Shown here: piece after piece, positions 11,040 through 23,800 of the stretch | How the letters are laid out: the number at the start of each line of letters is the position of its first letter | How positions within the stretch are numbered: the stretch's first letter is position 1 | NCBI GenBank assembly: GCA_009760885.1 | Contig: CM019702.1 | Span: 54,895,446 to 54,959,445 of the forward strand | Source: Achatina immaculata | Taxonomy: Eukaryota; Mollusca; Gastropoda; Stylommatophora; Achatinidae | Length of the DNA: 64,000 nucleotides | Reading direction: 5' to 3' | Position numbers and translations under genes: made by a program | Notes under the pieces: generated by a model | What the model saw: only the letters and a program-made list of their open reading frames with translations | What the model was told of the DNA's origin: nothing | Database searches by the model: none

Positions 11040-12260
11040 GAAGAAAGTCATTTCTACACTAAGTCAGAACAACATAGCACCCAGTAAAACGCAAGATGAG
11101 ACAGTATGAAGACATTATTGCTAACCGGATTCGGACACAGCCATTTCGCAGCTAGAGGAAATGACAACACCGACTGTAAGATAATAAGACAGACAGCCCA
11201 GGTTCAACACGTTCACGTGGTACTACATGATGGAGTCTGAAAACTTCCTCTCTGAACTCACACACAAGTTAACATCGAAACTTGATAACGATGTATGTCT
11301 GTGAAAGTGAGTGATAATGATTTTATTCAATGTCTAATAGTACTGGTGAAGCCATGATAAAACGAATAAAAACAACAACTTATCAGCACAGTAGATACTA
11401 AGATGTGTTTCTTAAGCTCTACATTAAGTCATGGTCAGTATAAACACTATAGCTCCATTCGAATGCCAGACTCAGTGTTAATACTTTCACATAAGATCAC
11501 AAGGCGAAACCTTATGTGGATCTCACAATTCTCGTGCGAGATATACTAACTAGAAACTTCCATAAGCTTCTCGACTTGACAGAGATCAGCTCATTATGTT
11601 AAGTCAGAGCAGAAGAACATTAAAACCTGAAATGTGAATAAGGGAAATAACCAAGTCTTATAAATATATATCCGATCTTTATTATTTACATACTTTCTTT
11701 CTTTGTGACTGTACATATTGAAATCTTTTTACCTCTGTCTCATCTTATGTTTCACGATGTGTATTTTATTTGTTACAAACATCAAACAACGCTATATTGT
11801 TACATATTTATTTATAACATAGTTATGGTTATAATGAAGTATCGTACGGTGCGCTCTTATACTGCATATCGTATAATCTATGTATTATTTAATTTACGTG
11901 AAATTCAATGATAGTACGGGGGGGGGGGGGGGGCAGGAGAGTGGAAACATGAAATGTTTGGCCAATGTAAGCAAAAGGTAATGTTCTAAACAAAATCAAA
12001 TGCCTAGAAACGTCACAGTACTTGGTCTAGACTTGGACATGTGTTATGCACCCTTTCTTATTCTAAAACCTTTTCGTATTGTAAATATTCTTATTGTAAA
12101 AAAAGTGTTTTATTTGTTGTTAGTGTAAAATATGTACTAGGCACTAGTAGGAAACCATATGTGTATGTCTGTGTCTCAAAAATGTGATACCAATGGGAGA
12201 CTGAAGCTAAGTTACGGAGTAGTTTGTCATGACCTCGCTATTGTCTCTGGATAGTGTCAC
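11040..12260. repeat. Distal part of the receptor upstream block, copy F2
   Basis: Collinear with 676-973 plus 4542-5112 plus 5583-5860, which it matches without the LTR-like element or LINE C. It therefore supplies the empty sites for both insertions. A run of G lies at about 11918-11933. Confidence 0.75.
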
Positions 12261-12339
12261 ATGTTTCGACAATACAGGTATGATGGCTTCCTTTTTTGTG
12301 GGGAGGGGGGGTACAAGATAGCAACGCTGGTCTCCTATG

Positions 12340-12720
12340 GCTAATTGACTGCTTGTCCTTCTGGAGTCCTTGTTTCGAGTTTCAGACACAGGAATGCGGC
12401 CGGACATTGTAGTGTACTCCATAGCCAAACATGAACTAATAATAGTTGAGCTTACGGTTCCATACGAAACAAGAATAGAGGAGCAGCATTTATTCAAATG
12501 TGAGAAGTACAATGATCGGGTCAAGCAACTAAGGCAGAGGGCAGGAGACAAGGCAAAGTGATAGCTGTAGTAGGGGGAGCGAGAGGATTCGTAGCAACAT
12601 CAGCAAACAACATATGTAAGCAACTGGGCATAAAGGAACAAGCAAGAGCACGGACATTGGAAAGTCTTTCATAAACAGCAAAAAAGGCCCTCATACTGGC
12701 TGTGGAGCATGTGAAACAAG
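12340..12720 (+). pseudogene. Fragment resembling restriction-like endonuclease tail of a non-LTR retrotransposon
   Basis: RPDIVVYSIAKHELIIVELTVPYE (12397-12470) is followed by KCEKYNDRVKQLR and, in another frame from 12561, VIAVVGGARGFVATSANNICKQLG. The pattern PD...(8-10 residues)...E-L-T-V-P...E..K..KY resembles the PD-(D/E)XK-like nuclease behind the RT of R2/NeSL-type elements, which cuts the target. One frameshift near 12555 and a stop after ARTLESLS. No RT is adjacent. Confidence 0.5.
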
Positions 12721-12739
12721 CACTGAGAACATGAATAAT

Positions 12740-13335
12740 TTCGTTTGTTACAACCAATACCGGTCCTCCGAAGCTAAATCGCTAAGACGCACTTCAAAGG
12801 GCAGTGCCAGAGGATCACGATATCAACTGCAGGACGAAAAAAAGCAACAACTCACAAGAACTCTGGGAGTCATAACCCAGAAGTGCCCACTCCCACTTCC
12901 CTTAGAGTGTCAGGAGATGAATAGGGCAGAAACATTTGTCTGAGGGGGGGGGGGGGAGAGGGTGTTTCAGCTGATTATCTGAAGAAGTTGTGTTGCTTTT
13001 CCTCTCTCTATAGTAGAGATTCTGGCAACCATCCACAAATAAGGGTGAACACTATATTTTTATTACAAATGATCAGGGACCTGTATCCATCAACAAATGT
13101 TAGCATGGATCTTCAAAGAAACGAAAAAAAGCAGGAAGAGAAAAGTATTTCTACTTTCTGGTTTGTCCTTATACAGACTCATTCACTGCAGTTAAAGGGT
13201 TAACATCTAACAATCTGTTTCCCAGATAGTTAGCTGGAAACTCCTTCTACTACGTTAAAATGTGTGTTACTCACCAACGAGTCCAGGCTCTAGATGCGCC
13301 AGTCTTAAGATCGTAAACGTGTATATCATCGACGT
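12740..13335. other. Spacer without recognised gene
   Basis: Contains a poly-G run at 12943-12956 and otherwise unremarkable sequence. Confidence 0.5.
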
Positions 13336-13344
13336 GAAAAGTCA

Positions 13345-13960
13345 TCATCATTAAGTGGCGTGCCGACTGGTGTTGACTGTAATATTTCTCCTTCGTGCCC
13401 GATCCTTTATGCAGGCCATCAGTTCAGTTGGTGATCTCATCTAACGTCCTCTCGTCAGATTATCCATCACTTTTCTTGATCTTCCCTTGGCTCTTATGTC
13501 GTCTAATTTGTGTTTGCTTTTTTTCACTTGTGTTACAATTTTTTTTGTGCCATCGTTTCTTTGCATGTCCTATGAAATTACGTCGTCCCTCTTGTATTCT
13601 GTGAAAAGGTATGTTTGTCTATCTAGGTCTTCTCATGCAGTCTTTATAAGCTATCCTTAGTGTCCAGGGAATTCGCAACATTCTTCTGATAAACTATTCA
13701 TTTTCATATATTAAGAAAAGACCAATACACTAATGTTTTTTTTCCTTTTCTTACAATATTCTCAATGCGTCATCGTCTCTTTTCATGTCCTATGAAATTA
13801 CGTCGTCCCTCTTGTATTCTGTGAAAAGGTATGTTTGTCTATCTAGGTCTTCTCATGCAGTCTTTATAAGCTATCCTTAGTGTCCAGGGAATTCGCAACA
13901 TTCTTCTGATAAACTATTCATTTTCATATATTAAGAAAGGACCAATACACTAATTTTTTC
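13345..13960 (-). mobile_element. LINE family E C-terminal remnant with internal tandem duplication
   Basis: Minus strand reads RRMLRIPWTLRIAYKDCMRR then RRNFIGHAKKRWH, the usual R-I-P-W-T and G-H region near the end of non-LTR polyproteins. The stretch at about 13545-13740 is repeated at about 13765-13960 with a period of 220 bp and very few differences. Confidence 0.6.
13545..13960. repeat. 220-bp direct tandem duplication
   Basis: Two copies, nearly identical from gtcctatgaaattacg to aagaccaatacactaatg. It lies within the LINE E remnant. Confidence 0.9.
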
Positions 13961-14146
13961 CTAATGTACTAAATTACCCTAACACTGAGAACAGGCAAAT
14001 TGTAAATAGTTTGTCACGAGATTTGTATTCCTAAGTGCATGTATGCTATAAACATACAATCGGGGGAATGTACTGGAACTATATGTACTTTTCTTGGTTA
14101 TGACCATTTTTCCACAACTTATTCTCTCATACATGTAACTTAAAAT

Positions 14147-14149
<3 letters not shown>

Positions 14150-14184
<35 letters not shown>
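14150..14184. repeat. (TA)n microsatellite, 3-prime flank of receptor D
   Basis: About 17 TA units roughly 100 bases beyond the receptor D stop codon. Confidence 0.9.
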
Positions 14185-14187
<3 letters not shown>

Positions 14188-14282
14188 GAAATGCCTTGTC
14201 TTCTTCACATTTCACGTTTATACCGTGAGATGTGTTTTTAACAAGAGGTAATGAAGAAATATGCATTGAAACATGAGCTGCT

Positions 14283-14876
14283 TTAAGACGTCTTTTTGCC
14301 AAAAATAATGTGGAATGAGTCTCTGTATTTACTGCTCATATGATAATATATAATAATATTCATAGAAGAATTAACAGATTCAAGAAAAAGTCCTATACTG
14401 GCCATGACCACGCTTACAGTTACATGTTTACCTGTAAGATAAAAGTCGGGTTCAAATGCTACAACCAACATTATGATGGCAAATGGAACAAAACAGGAAA
14501 TAAAAAGTGTTGAAATCATCAGGACCATCTTTGCAACTTTCTCATGACGACTAGAAATGTCTTTCTTTGATGAAATAAACTGGTCATTATGCCATTTAAT
14601 TCTTATTCGGAGGCTAGTAATAATAATTAATGTACATATAATAATTATAGCAAAAGAAATGAATGGCAAAACAAAATTGTTAACAGTGAAAGAAATTCGT
14701 TCAACTTTCTCGCGATCTTCAGTGGAGATAATTCCAAGAAGAGTCTTATTTAGAAAAGGATAGAATGTCTTTCCCAATTTGTTAACAGCATACAGCGGGG
14801 TCCCACAAGCCATGGAGATTATAAAGACACATATGACAAGGATAAATACTCGATTAGAGGTAATGATCCGCTTCAC
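14283..14876 (-). CDS. Receptor D exon 3 (TM4-TM7, C-terminus)
   Basis: 594 bp from TTTCAG|GTG to stop, 197 codons. Contains SMACGTPLYAVNKLGKTFYP (TM4/ECL2), TM5, KKDISSRHEKVAKMV before TM6, and NSSMNIIIYYHMSSKYRDSF at TM7 and the tail. Confidence 0.85.
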   Translation of the reverse strand: MKRIITSNRVFILVICVFIISMACGTPLYAVNKLGKTFYPFLNKTLLGIISTEDREKVERISFTVNNFVLPFISFAIIIICTLIIITSLRIRIKWHNDQFISSKKDISSRHEKVAKMVLMISTLFISCFVPFAIIMLVVAFEPDFYLTGKHVTVSVVMASIGLFLESVNSSMNIIIYYHMSSKYRDSFHIIFGKKTS

Positions 14877-17800
14877 CTGAAATATAATTAAACCTGTATT
14901 AGTACTTTAGTCTATCACACAGAACATAACTTTAATGTAAGTGCATAGCATATGTGACTATTTGTAAAAGTAACATGGTTATATTTTTAAACGTTTATCA
15001 AAATGGCCAATATTTACAGATATAACGTCGGTAAATCCCACATTCTCTGTATTAACGTATTTCTCATTTCACAGTAATTGATACGAGTATGTGTATGTTG
15101 ATTTACACTACATTGTGTGTATCTCGCATCAGAAGAGGGATTCCTTAAGCAGCCGAATGCTGTGATGACACAAAGTGTTAGAAGCTTTTTTGTTTTAAAA
15201 ATTCTGTTTCATATATCGAATACAAAGTATACTATTCTGTAGTAAAACAATCAGCTGTGTGTAACAGGCACTTTCATTTCTCTTGAAAAGTTAACTTTAA
15301 AAGAAGGTATAAGCACTGTGCAGAAGACATCTGCTTACAACAAAGAGGCCGCTGCTGGCGAGATTCTTCAGCTGCCCGCGTAGGGTGAAACTCCTCCCCG
15401 CCAATGAAGAAAAATGCGATTAATGTTGCCATGGAAAAGATGAAGGAAAAAATTAAGTGAAGTAACCAGTAGTCTCGACGTCAGGGCTACACAATTCACG
15501 GCACTTCTGCTATAAAGGCCGGGCACGTATTATTTAAATCCATACTAGGGCAGATTACCTAAAACGGCTTACCCAGGGGTTACACTAAGACACATAATGC
15601 GAGATTCTTCGTCTGCCGCGTGTGGGGTGAAACATCTCTCAGCCAATGAAGAAAATGCGATTAGTGTTGCCATGCGGCGCCGGTGTGAAAAGTTGATGTA
15701 AGGGATAAAGTGAAGTTTAATTGATATATCCAGTAGTCTAGTGGCAAGAGCTACTCATACCACGGCAACTCTGCTCTAGAGGCCGGCCACGTCCTTATTA
15801 CACCCATACTGATGAAATATGGCTAAACCGGCTTGACCCATGGGTGAAACTAGATGACTGTTCATGTCACGGTACCTCCTCTCTAGAGGTCGGTCACGTC
15901 CTAAATACGCCAAGACTGGGATAATACGCCTAAAACGGCTTAACCCAGGGGTGAAACTTACTAGTGACGAGGATTCGTCTTCCTGCCCAAAAGCTTCATT
16001 CTGGTCACAACTAGGAAGGGGAGCGGCCACGACCACAAAATGCTGAAGTCTGAAACACTGGACAGTCTAGATAGGTGCAGTCTAGATAGGCAAACACCTC
16101 TCACCCGACGGGAATGTATTCGTATCCTAATCACGCTGAGGTTTTCCAATGAGAAAGTCCAACGCTGGACTGGATGGGCAACCACCTCTCACCCGGCGGG
16201 GATATACTGATATGCAAACACGTCGATGTTTTCCAGTGAGAAAGTACAACTCTAGGCTGGATGGCCAACCACACCTCACCTGGCTGGGATACTGATATCC
16301 AAACCACGTCGAGGTTTTCCGGTGAGAAGGTCCAACTCTAGACTATTGTTGCAACGAAAACTACAGTGTCACGCAATGCCGCTTCTCTGACCCAATGAGA
16401 ATACAGGCCCAAGCCCCACGATACTCTGAACCTCTTGTGATCCTCTCGGGGATCGTTTGTGGTCCTGGAGAGGACCACAAGAGTAAATTTAATAGGATCA
16501 CGGGGCGGTCTTGGTGGTAGAAGCGAACGAAGAAGAAGAAGACAACAGAGAGAACTACAGGAGAGCTGTTAGGGAGGCAAAGTTCCTCAAGGGGCATGCA
16601 AGTGACTCAATACTGTACAGTTTAATTATAACTCTACCTCTCACTTCAACATTTTAAAATAAAGGTAGATAGAGGTGTATAGTTCAGTTTTAGAAAACGA
16701 CAGCGGGAGTTAGGAAATTGAGAAAAAAATACAAATAGCAGAAAATATGAAAGTAAGATGATAACGTATACATGAAAAAAATGGAACATCAGCTATTTCG
16801 GGTCAGCCTCTATCAGGGATACATAAAAGACACAATACACAAATTTACAAAAAAAATTGGTTTAAAAACTTAATTATCTGGTATCATCCTAGAATAATAA
16901 TCGAAGAAAAATGTTCACAGAACACATTCATATAGCGTGGGAGCAATGACTGGTTCAGAGATGACGAGGAATATCAACTTCAACCAATCGGATGTCACTA
17001 GCGTGAAATCAAGACAGCCCTAGTGGTGGGGTGGTTGGTGGAGACGAAAGAGTAATGCATTTTTATGGGGGGGGGGGGGGTTGACAAAGAGACCAGAAAG
17101 TTATAAATACCCTAAATCTGGTAGAGAAATGGAGGGCTGACAGATAATGCAAAACTTAAGAATGAAAAACTGTAGGGAAAACGTAGAGCATGAGTACAAG
17201 AAAGTAGATGAAAATCTAAAGAAATTTTAAGGAAGCTGAAAATGTTGCTGATTCCAGCAGGTGGAGACAGCCAGCCTGGAAAATAAAGCGCTGTTCTAGA
17301 GCTTTCTTAAAACACATATCTGAAGAACAAGAGTGGATTGAACAGAAATCTCCAGTTTTCTTAAGCGGTTTCTTTGACATAAACGTTTTGCCACAGGTGT
17401 ACGTGCTCTATTTGATATGTCGTTAAGATTTTGACGAAAACGATCACAATCGCGTAGATCGGTCTCACCTATATATTTAATATCATAAAGTTTGTAAATA
17501 ATGACATAAATGCCACTGCGTGAAGTGCAGGTGAAGCCTTCCTGAACTGATAACGTGGACTTAGGGAAGAAAACCTACTAGCTTCAATAACAAACCGGCA
17601 AGTGTTACACCTACAACACAGCAACGTTTGGTACCGGAACAGGTCGTGTCCTCTGTCTTCAGGCGACCTCTGACTAGTAGGTCGCTGAGCTTCTTGTCCC
17701 GTCTGTACGCTACAAATGGGGGTTTCCCCAAAGAGTCCACGTGTATGTGGCTCAAATGAGAGGTGAGAATATGCTCTGAATACCCGCGCTGGCGGAATAA

Positions 17801-20800
17801 ATGTAACATCTGTGAGCTTGATCAGTACACAAACGTCGCAACCGAAGCAGCTGGATTAAACGAATAGAACCCTTACACGACCTAGGGTGGCAGGAGAGGT
17901 AAAAGAGATAACTGAGTCTGTAGTCTTATAGTAGACAGAAGTGGTAAGTCCGGAAGGACCAGTAGTGACAGCAATATCGTGAGAGTGTGCTAAAGTTGTT
18001 GAGACAGGAAAAGAAAGAGATACAAGGATTGAACTTCTTAACTGATGAAGTTGTCGAGATCCTCCTCCGGCATGGATATGACACTCATGTCGTCATCAAT
18101 GTAGATTCTATAGAAGGCTGGGAAAGGATCGCTATAGTATTCTAAAACATTGTGCTCGAAATGACTCATGAACAGACCTGCATAGCTAGTGACCATTTTG
18201 GTGCCCATGGTCACACCGCTAATCTGGTCGAAATGCGTGGCATTGAATTCAAACGAGTTGAGTTGGAGGACAGGCTGTGTAATGCGTAGAATAGTGGACG
18301 CAGGGATAGAGGGATGGTGTCTTTTTTCAGAAAGAAATCGACAGCCTGAAGGATGGGTGTGTACAAGGACACTACATCAAGGGCTAAGAATCGGTAAATG
18401 TGACCAGGCAGGAGTGTAAGGGTCTCAACAGCAGTGAGAGCGTGATTAGTGTCCTTCAGATAAGTAGGTAGAACAGTAACAAGAGGTTGAAAGACAACTA
18501 TAAACTATTTGTTTTTAAATTAGAAATTTGTTCTGTAGGACAGAAACAAGCTGAAACTATGACCCTTCCTGAGTTGCCTGGTTTGTATATATTAACGAGT
18601 AGATAAAAGGTGTACTTCCCTAAATTGTTGTCCTGGAAACGAAAATGCGTAACAGAGGAAGCCAGACCAGTCACATGGATGAGTTCGTTGATTGTGTGAC
18701 GAACCTGATGTTTGTTCCCCAGAGTCAGATCTTGAGTGCGAGGAACATAGAATGTTAGGTTGGTCAGCTGGTTCATGACGTCTTGAATGTATAATTCCTT
18801 TTTCCATCGAACGATGGCTCCCTCCTTCGTCTGCTCTCCTGATAACCATATCTCATCTGCGCTAAAGCTGTGAAAGAAGGCGATGCTCCCGGGGTCAGGT
18901 TTGTGTGCCCTACACAGGAAGACGAAGCTTCTAGATTTCATTGAGGGTGTGATCAGTGTAAAGGTTCAGTGAACGAAACGCTCCTGCAGATGGTGTCGAG
19001 TTTGATGTTTGTTTTAAGAAGCGAGAGAAAGGGCCATTATACGAAGCAGAACGGGGTGATGAAAGATGTATTTGAAGGTATATCTCTTAAATGTTCACTA
19101 ACCTGGGCTATTAAGTCAGAGACGGCTTCAAACTTCAAATGAAATTTGATATCATGTGATGTATAATAATATCAGCAAGGCTTCTATTAAGAGAAAGCAG
19201 TGTCTTATTAACATTCAATATTTGAAGCGAGTCCAAATGCTGGGATATATCATCTTTGCACTTTCTTCTTTCAGAACTGTCTCTAAACGTTTCACAGTAT
19301 TGTTCATGCAGTGAACATGAAGTGTATTAGAGATATGCGAGTCCGAGGCAAAATGCTGTTCTTATTCATTTGCTAAATAAAGTGTTCTTCCTTTACAAGG
19401 TTTCTCTTTGGTGATTATCTTCTCATTGTATATTCGTCTGTGTGTATGTGTTTGGCTTACAGTATCACTTGTCTGTTGTTTATCTAATGAAACAATAAAA
19501 AAGTAATAACAAAACCAAAAGTTCTTCTGAGATGATCCATATCATTAAATGTAACCTTATGACTCTAGACACTACGTTGTTTTAATATTCTTAAACGTTA
19601 TAATCAAGTTCATAATTGAAATAAATACTTGAGCAAGAAAGAGACAGTTCATAGAAGCACAAATATATTTAAAAAAACGTTACTAAGAATTAAACTGTCA
19701 GCTAGACTTTTCAGCTTCAGTATGTCTAAAAAAAGGTTGCTCAAACGAAGAATAATATTCTACCGCTCACGGAGTATTTTTTGGTTCAAACTGGAAAATG
19801 GGATTGACACTTGATAAACAGAAAAATAATGTATACATTATAGATATTCTACATTATAGAACAATCAGTCAGTCATCTGCATGTCCCCTGAACTTTGCCT
19901 CCTAACATCTCTCCTGTAGGCCTCTTGGTTTTAACCAATATGCCCTGCTGCTGATTCGTCCATTCACAGATTATCAACGATGTCTTGCAGCCATCTTCGC
20001 CGCGGTCTTCATCTCTTTCTTTTTATCATTATGTACCCTTCGACAATTATCTTCTACAACTTCTCATAACATTTAATATTTCTAAAATATTTACGTTTTC
20101 TCTGTCTTCTTTAATATTAAGCCAACTTTCTTCAATATTAAGTTCTTGATATATTTGTTCTTTTTGCGTCCATGATATTTGAAGGACTCATCTGTAGCAT
20201 TTACATTCACAGGCATTAACGTGTTTCTCAAAATGTCCTACTAGGAAAGAAGTAGAAACAGCTGTATTACTTATCGAGTGCACAGTTGTGTACACACTTA
20301 ACGAGCACTCTGCACACTCCACCATGCCATTTCTGATGTTCGGCGTCGAGAAGCCACATCTTCTTACCAGTTACAGCTAAGTGCTCCATTCATTTTATTC
20401 GATTTGTTTTCATACCATTCATGTAAATTTATAATTTATCTCCTCTCTCTATTTTTTCGTACTGTGTGTTTTTGTAAGATTAGCGCTCACGCCGAAACGT
20501 TAAGTTGGTCCGTGTATACTTATATATTCTTACACTAATTATTACGTGTTACGTGTTTCTCAGTTGTTCTGATAACTGCCCAGGTCTCATTGGCATATGT
20601 TGGGATGGGAAAGATGTACGCCTTTAAAAATGTTATTTTTTGCAGTTCTGTCTGTTCCTCTCCACAGCTTCTTTTAATATACCTCATTGTATCTCCATTA
20701 TTAGTTAGTAATGATACAAGATATTCACAACTCTTCACCTCTTCCAGTTTTTCCTCATTGATATATATTTGAGATGAGGTATTTATTTTGTCAGTTCTCA

Positions 20801-23800
20801 TCATTTTAGTTTTATTTCAATCAGGATAAAGTTTTTACTCTTCACTCTTCTTACGGATTGATATAATTAGTTTTTCCATTCGTTTTTGTGTTGTGGACAG
20901 TAATATTGTGTCATCAGCATATCTAATCGCTGGTATTTCATAACATGTAATTGTTATGGCATGGTTATATTCTTGTTTATATCTTCTCTAACATTTATTT
21001 TCAGTATACAAGTTAAATAAGTAAGGCGACAGTATGCAAACCTGACTGACCCCTTGTTTTATGTCAAATACAGTTTTTTTCAGCATTTATTCTTACTGCT
21101 GCCTGTTGGCCTAGATATAACAGTAATATTAATTGTGTAACATGTGTTGGAAAAATCCCATTGTTTGCATTATTTCCCAAAGTTTCTGGTGTTGTACACA
21201 ATCAAATACTTTTGAAAAGTATATAAAAGAGTTTCTATATTATTAATCTTGTGTTGAAAATATGATCTCTTGTTTTTCTTCCTTGTCTAAAACCAACTGG
21301 ACCATATTGACGTCTTCTTCTATATTCTTACGAAGTCTACCCATTATGATTGTTAATGTAATTTTACTGGCATGACTAATCAGGGCAACAGTTCTGTATT
21401 GTGTGCATAATTTCAAGTTACCCTTTTTCGGCAAATGGTATGAATACAGTCCTTCTCCATTGTTTTGGCCAAATACCCGAATGCCATATCTTTTTACATA
21501 GTGCAAGATATATTTTAGCACAGTCCTTTCCTCCTGCCTTAATGTGTTCAGCTGTTCATCACATACCGGTGTTTTACTATTTTTCAGACTCTTTATTGCC
21601 CATAAAAATATTCTTCAGTTGTCGGTTTGGGTTTCTCTCATACAGAATAATTTACATTTTGATTTTCGCCTTTATAGTCAGTTGTATTATACATTCCTCT
21701 GCAATATTAATGCCATCTTTATAGATTTTTATCTGTCTCTATCAAAGTCTTACCCATCTCGTCACAAATTACATTTGGTTTAAGTGTGACACTTCTTGTT
21801 AATGTCTGCGTTTCTTTAAGAATTTCACTTTAAAGATCTTTTCCACAAGTCTGATGTCCTTCTGTTCTTTCACAACAATCCTATATGTATTGTTGTTTTG
21901 GCTTTTCTCTATTTCTTCTTCTTTATTTTGTTAAAGATTTATATTCCTCCCTGTTGTTATTTGTCATTTTCCATATTCTACATTATTTATTAGTTCTAAT
22001 GTGCCTGTTGTAATCCATTCATTCTTCTGTGCTTTCTTTACTGGAACCACATCTTTAGCTGCTATAATTAAGACATCACAGGCCTGTGTAGCCAATTCAT
22101 CAGATAACATCTACTCCTGTACAGCCATCAGTGTCTCCAAATGGTTCTTCACGTCTATACTATGTTGTTCTTGTATTTTTGTAAGATCAAAGCGGAGTGG
22201 TCTTGATCCCGTTGTTTTGATCCCCTAACTGTCTTTTTTATCTTTATCTTCACTCGATCAAGCGCCATGCCGTATGGCGTAGGCGATCATTTCTCTCCAC
22301 AGTTCCCTGTCTTTATGCTTGATTATGAGATCCGCCCATGACTTTCTTCCTAGCCACACTGACAGCCAATCCAGTAACTGTCTTCCCATGTCTCTTCTTC
22401 CCTCCGTTTTTCCAGTTGTCACAATATGTTCCAGTTTTCCTCTTCTCACAAAATGTCCTACAAATCTCGCTTTTCTGCTTCTGATCTTTGCTGTAATTTG
22501 CCTATTAATTCCAGCCTCTCTTAAGACTTCTTCGGTGGTTTTCTTAACTGTCCATGGTAACTTCAAAATCCTTCTTATGAACCGCATTTCCATGGCCTTC
22601 CCTTACTCACTTCACACCCATAAAACAAAATTGGCTTGATGTAACATTTAAATACAGATCCATATCAATGGAAACAAGATTCTTTATCTTCAGGACTGCT
22701 ATTAATAATTCATGCTGCGTGTCACAGTCGGCACCTGCTAGAGGAAATTATTATTTTATTCCCTTTACATCTTAAAGAAACCAGCTGTGTGAGCTAAATA
22801 ATTAAATGACGTCACATATGATCCTGACCTATTGATATATTCTTAATGTCATGCATTCTTTATACTTCGGTAATGTTGAACATCCCCCCCCCCCCAATAT
22901 ACAGAGAAAGTAATACATTGCAACAAATAAACAAGTGAAAGTACACTAAAGATAATACTATAATACTAATACTAACTGAATGGTGTGTGACAGAAATCGT
23001 TTAAGATACCCGTATACATTTTTCCGCATAAACAAACAAAATGCATGACTGCAAGAGGGATCTAGATGTCACTTCAAGTCACTGATAGTTTTGTGCGAAT
23101 CTTTATATGTTACTCATCTGTATGTGTCAGTTTTTACGGAGTGATTCTATATTTATTTCCTGAGAATCTGTATCTGTGTCTCTGTTTATAGAATGATTAT
23201 ATAATTTACATATTTTCCCAGTACTAACTAACCTGTAAAGGTAATATGATGCACAGGCATCTCTCCAGTGTGATCATCGCTGTGATCCAGCTGCTCACTC
23301 GTGTAAAAGCAACATGAGGTAATGAGCCTGTTAAATAAACAACACCTAGGACTTCAAAAGGCAAGGGAGCCTTCCTGAACTCAGGCGTCAAACAGGTGTT
23401 AATCCATATCATTGTTACAAGAGATCCCAGATCGGAGACTGAGAGACCTAGATTCGGACGGAGTAAAAAAAAATGTAGTATTTGTGGAGTTGGAACACGA
23501 TAAATGTGTTATATAATCATACATTTCCATAGACAATCTGTTTGTATGGATAAAATAGTATAAAATTATTAAATATAAATAAGATTTATAGAATATAATA
23601 TTGACAGATTCATAGATAGCAAGTGAGTGGATGAGGTCAACGAATGTGTATATTTCTTGGCAGTATAGTAATAGAAAATGGATACAGCACAGTGGGCATC
23701 AACAGTAGATTCATTAGAGCAAAGCTGTCTTTTGCAATGATGCAGACTGTATGGAAATGAAGAAAAATACGCATGACGAAAGCAAAAATAAAGATATTTA

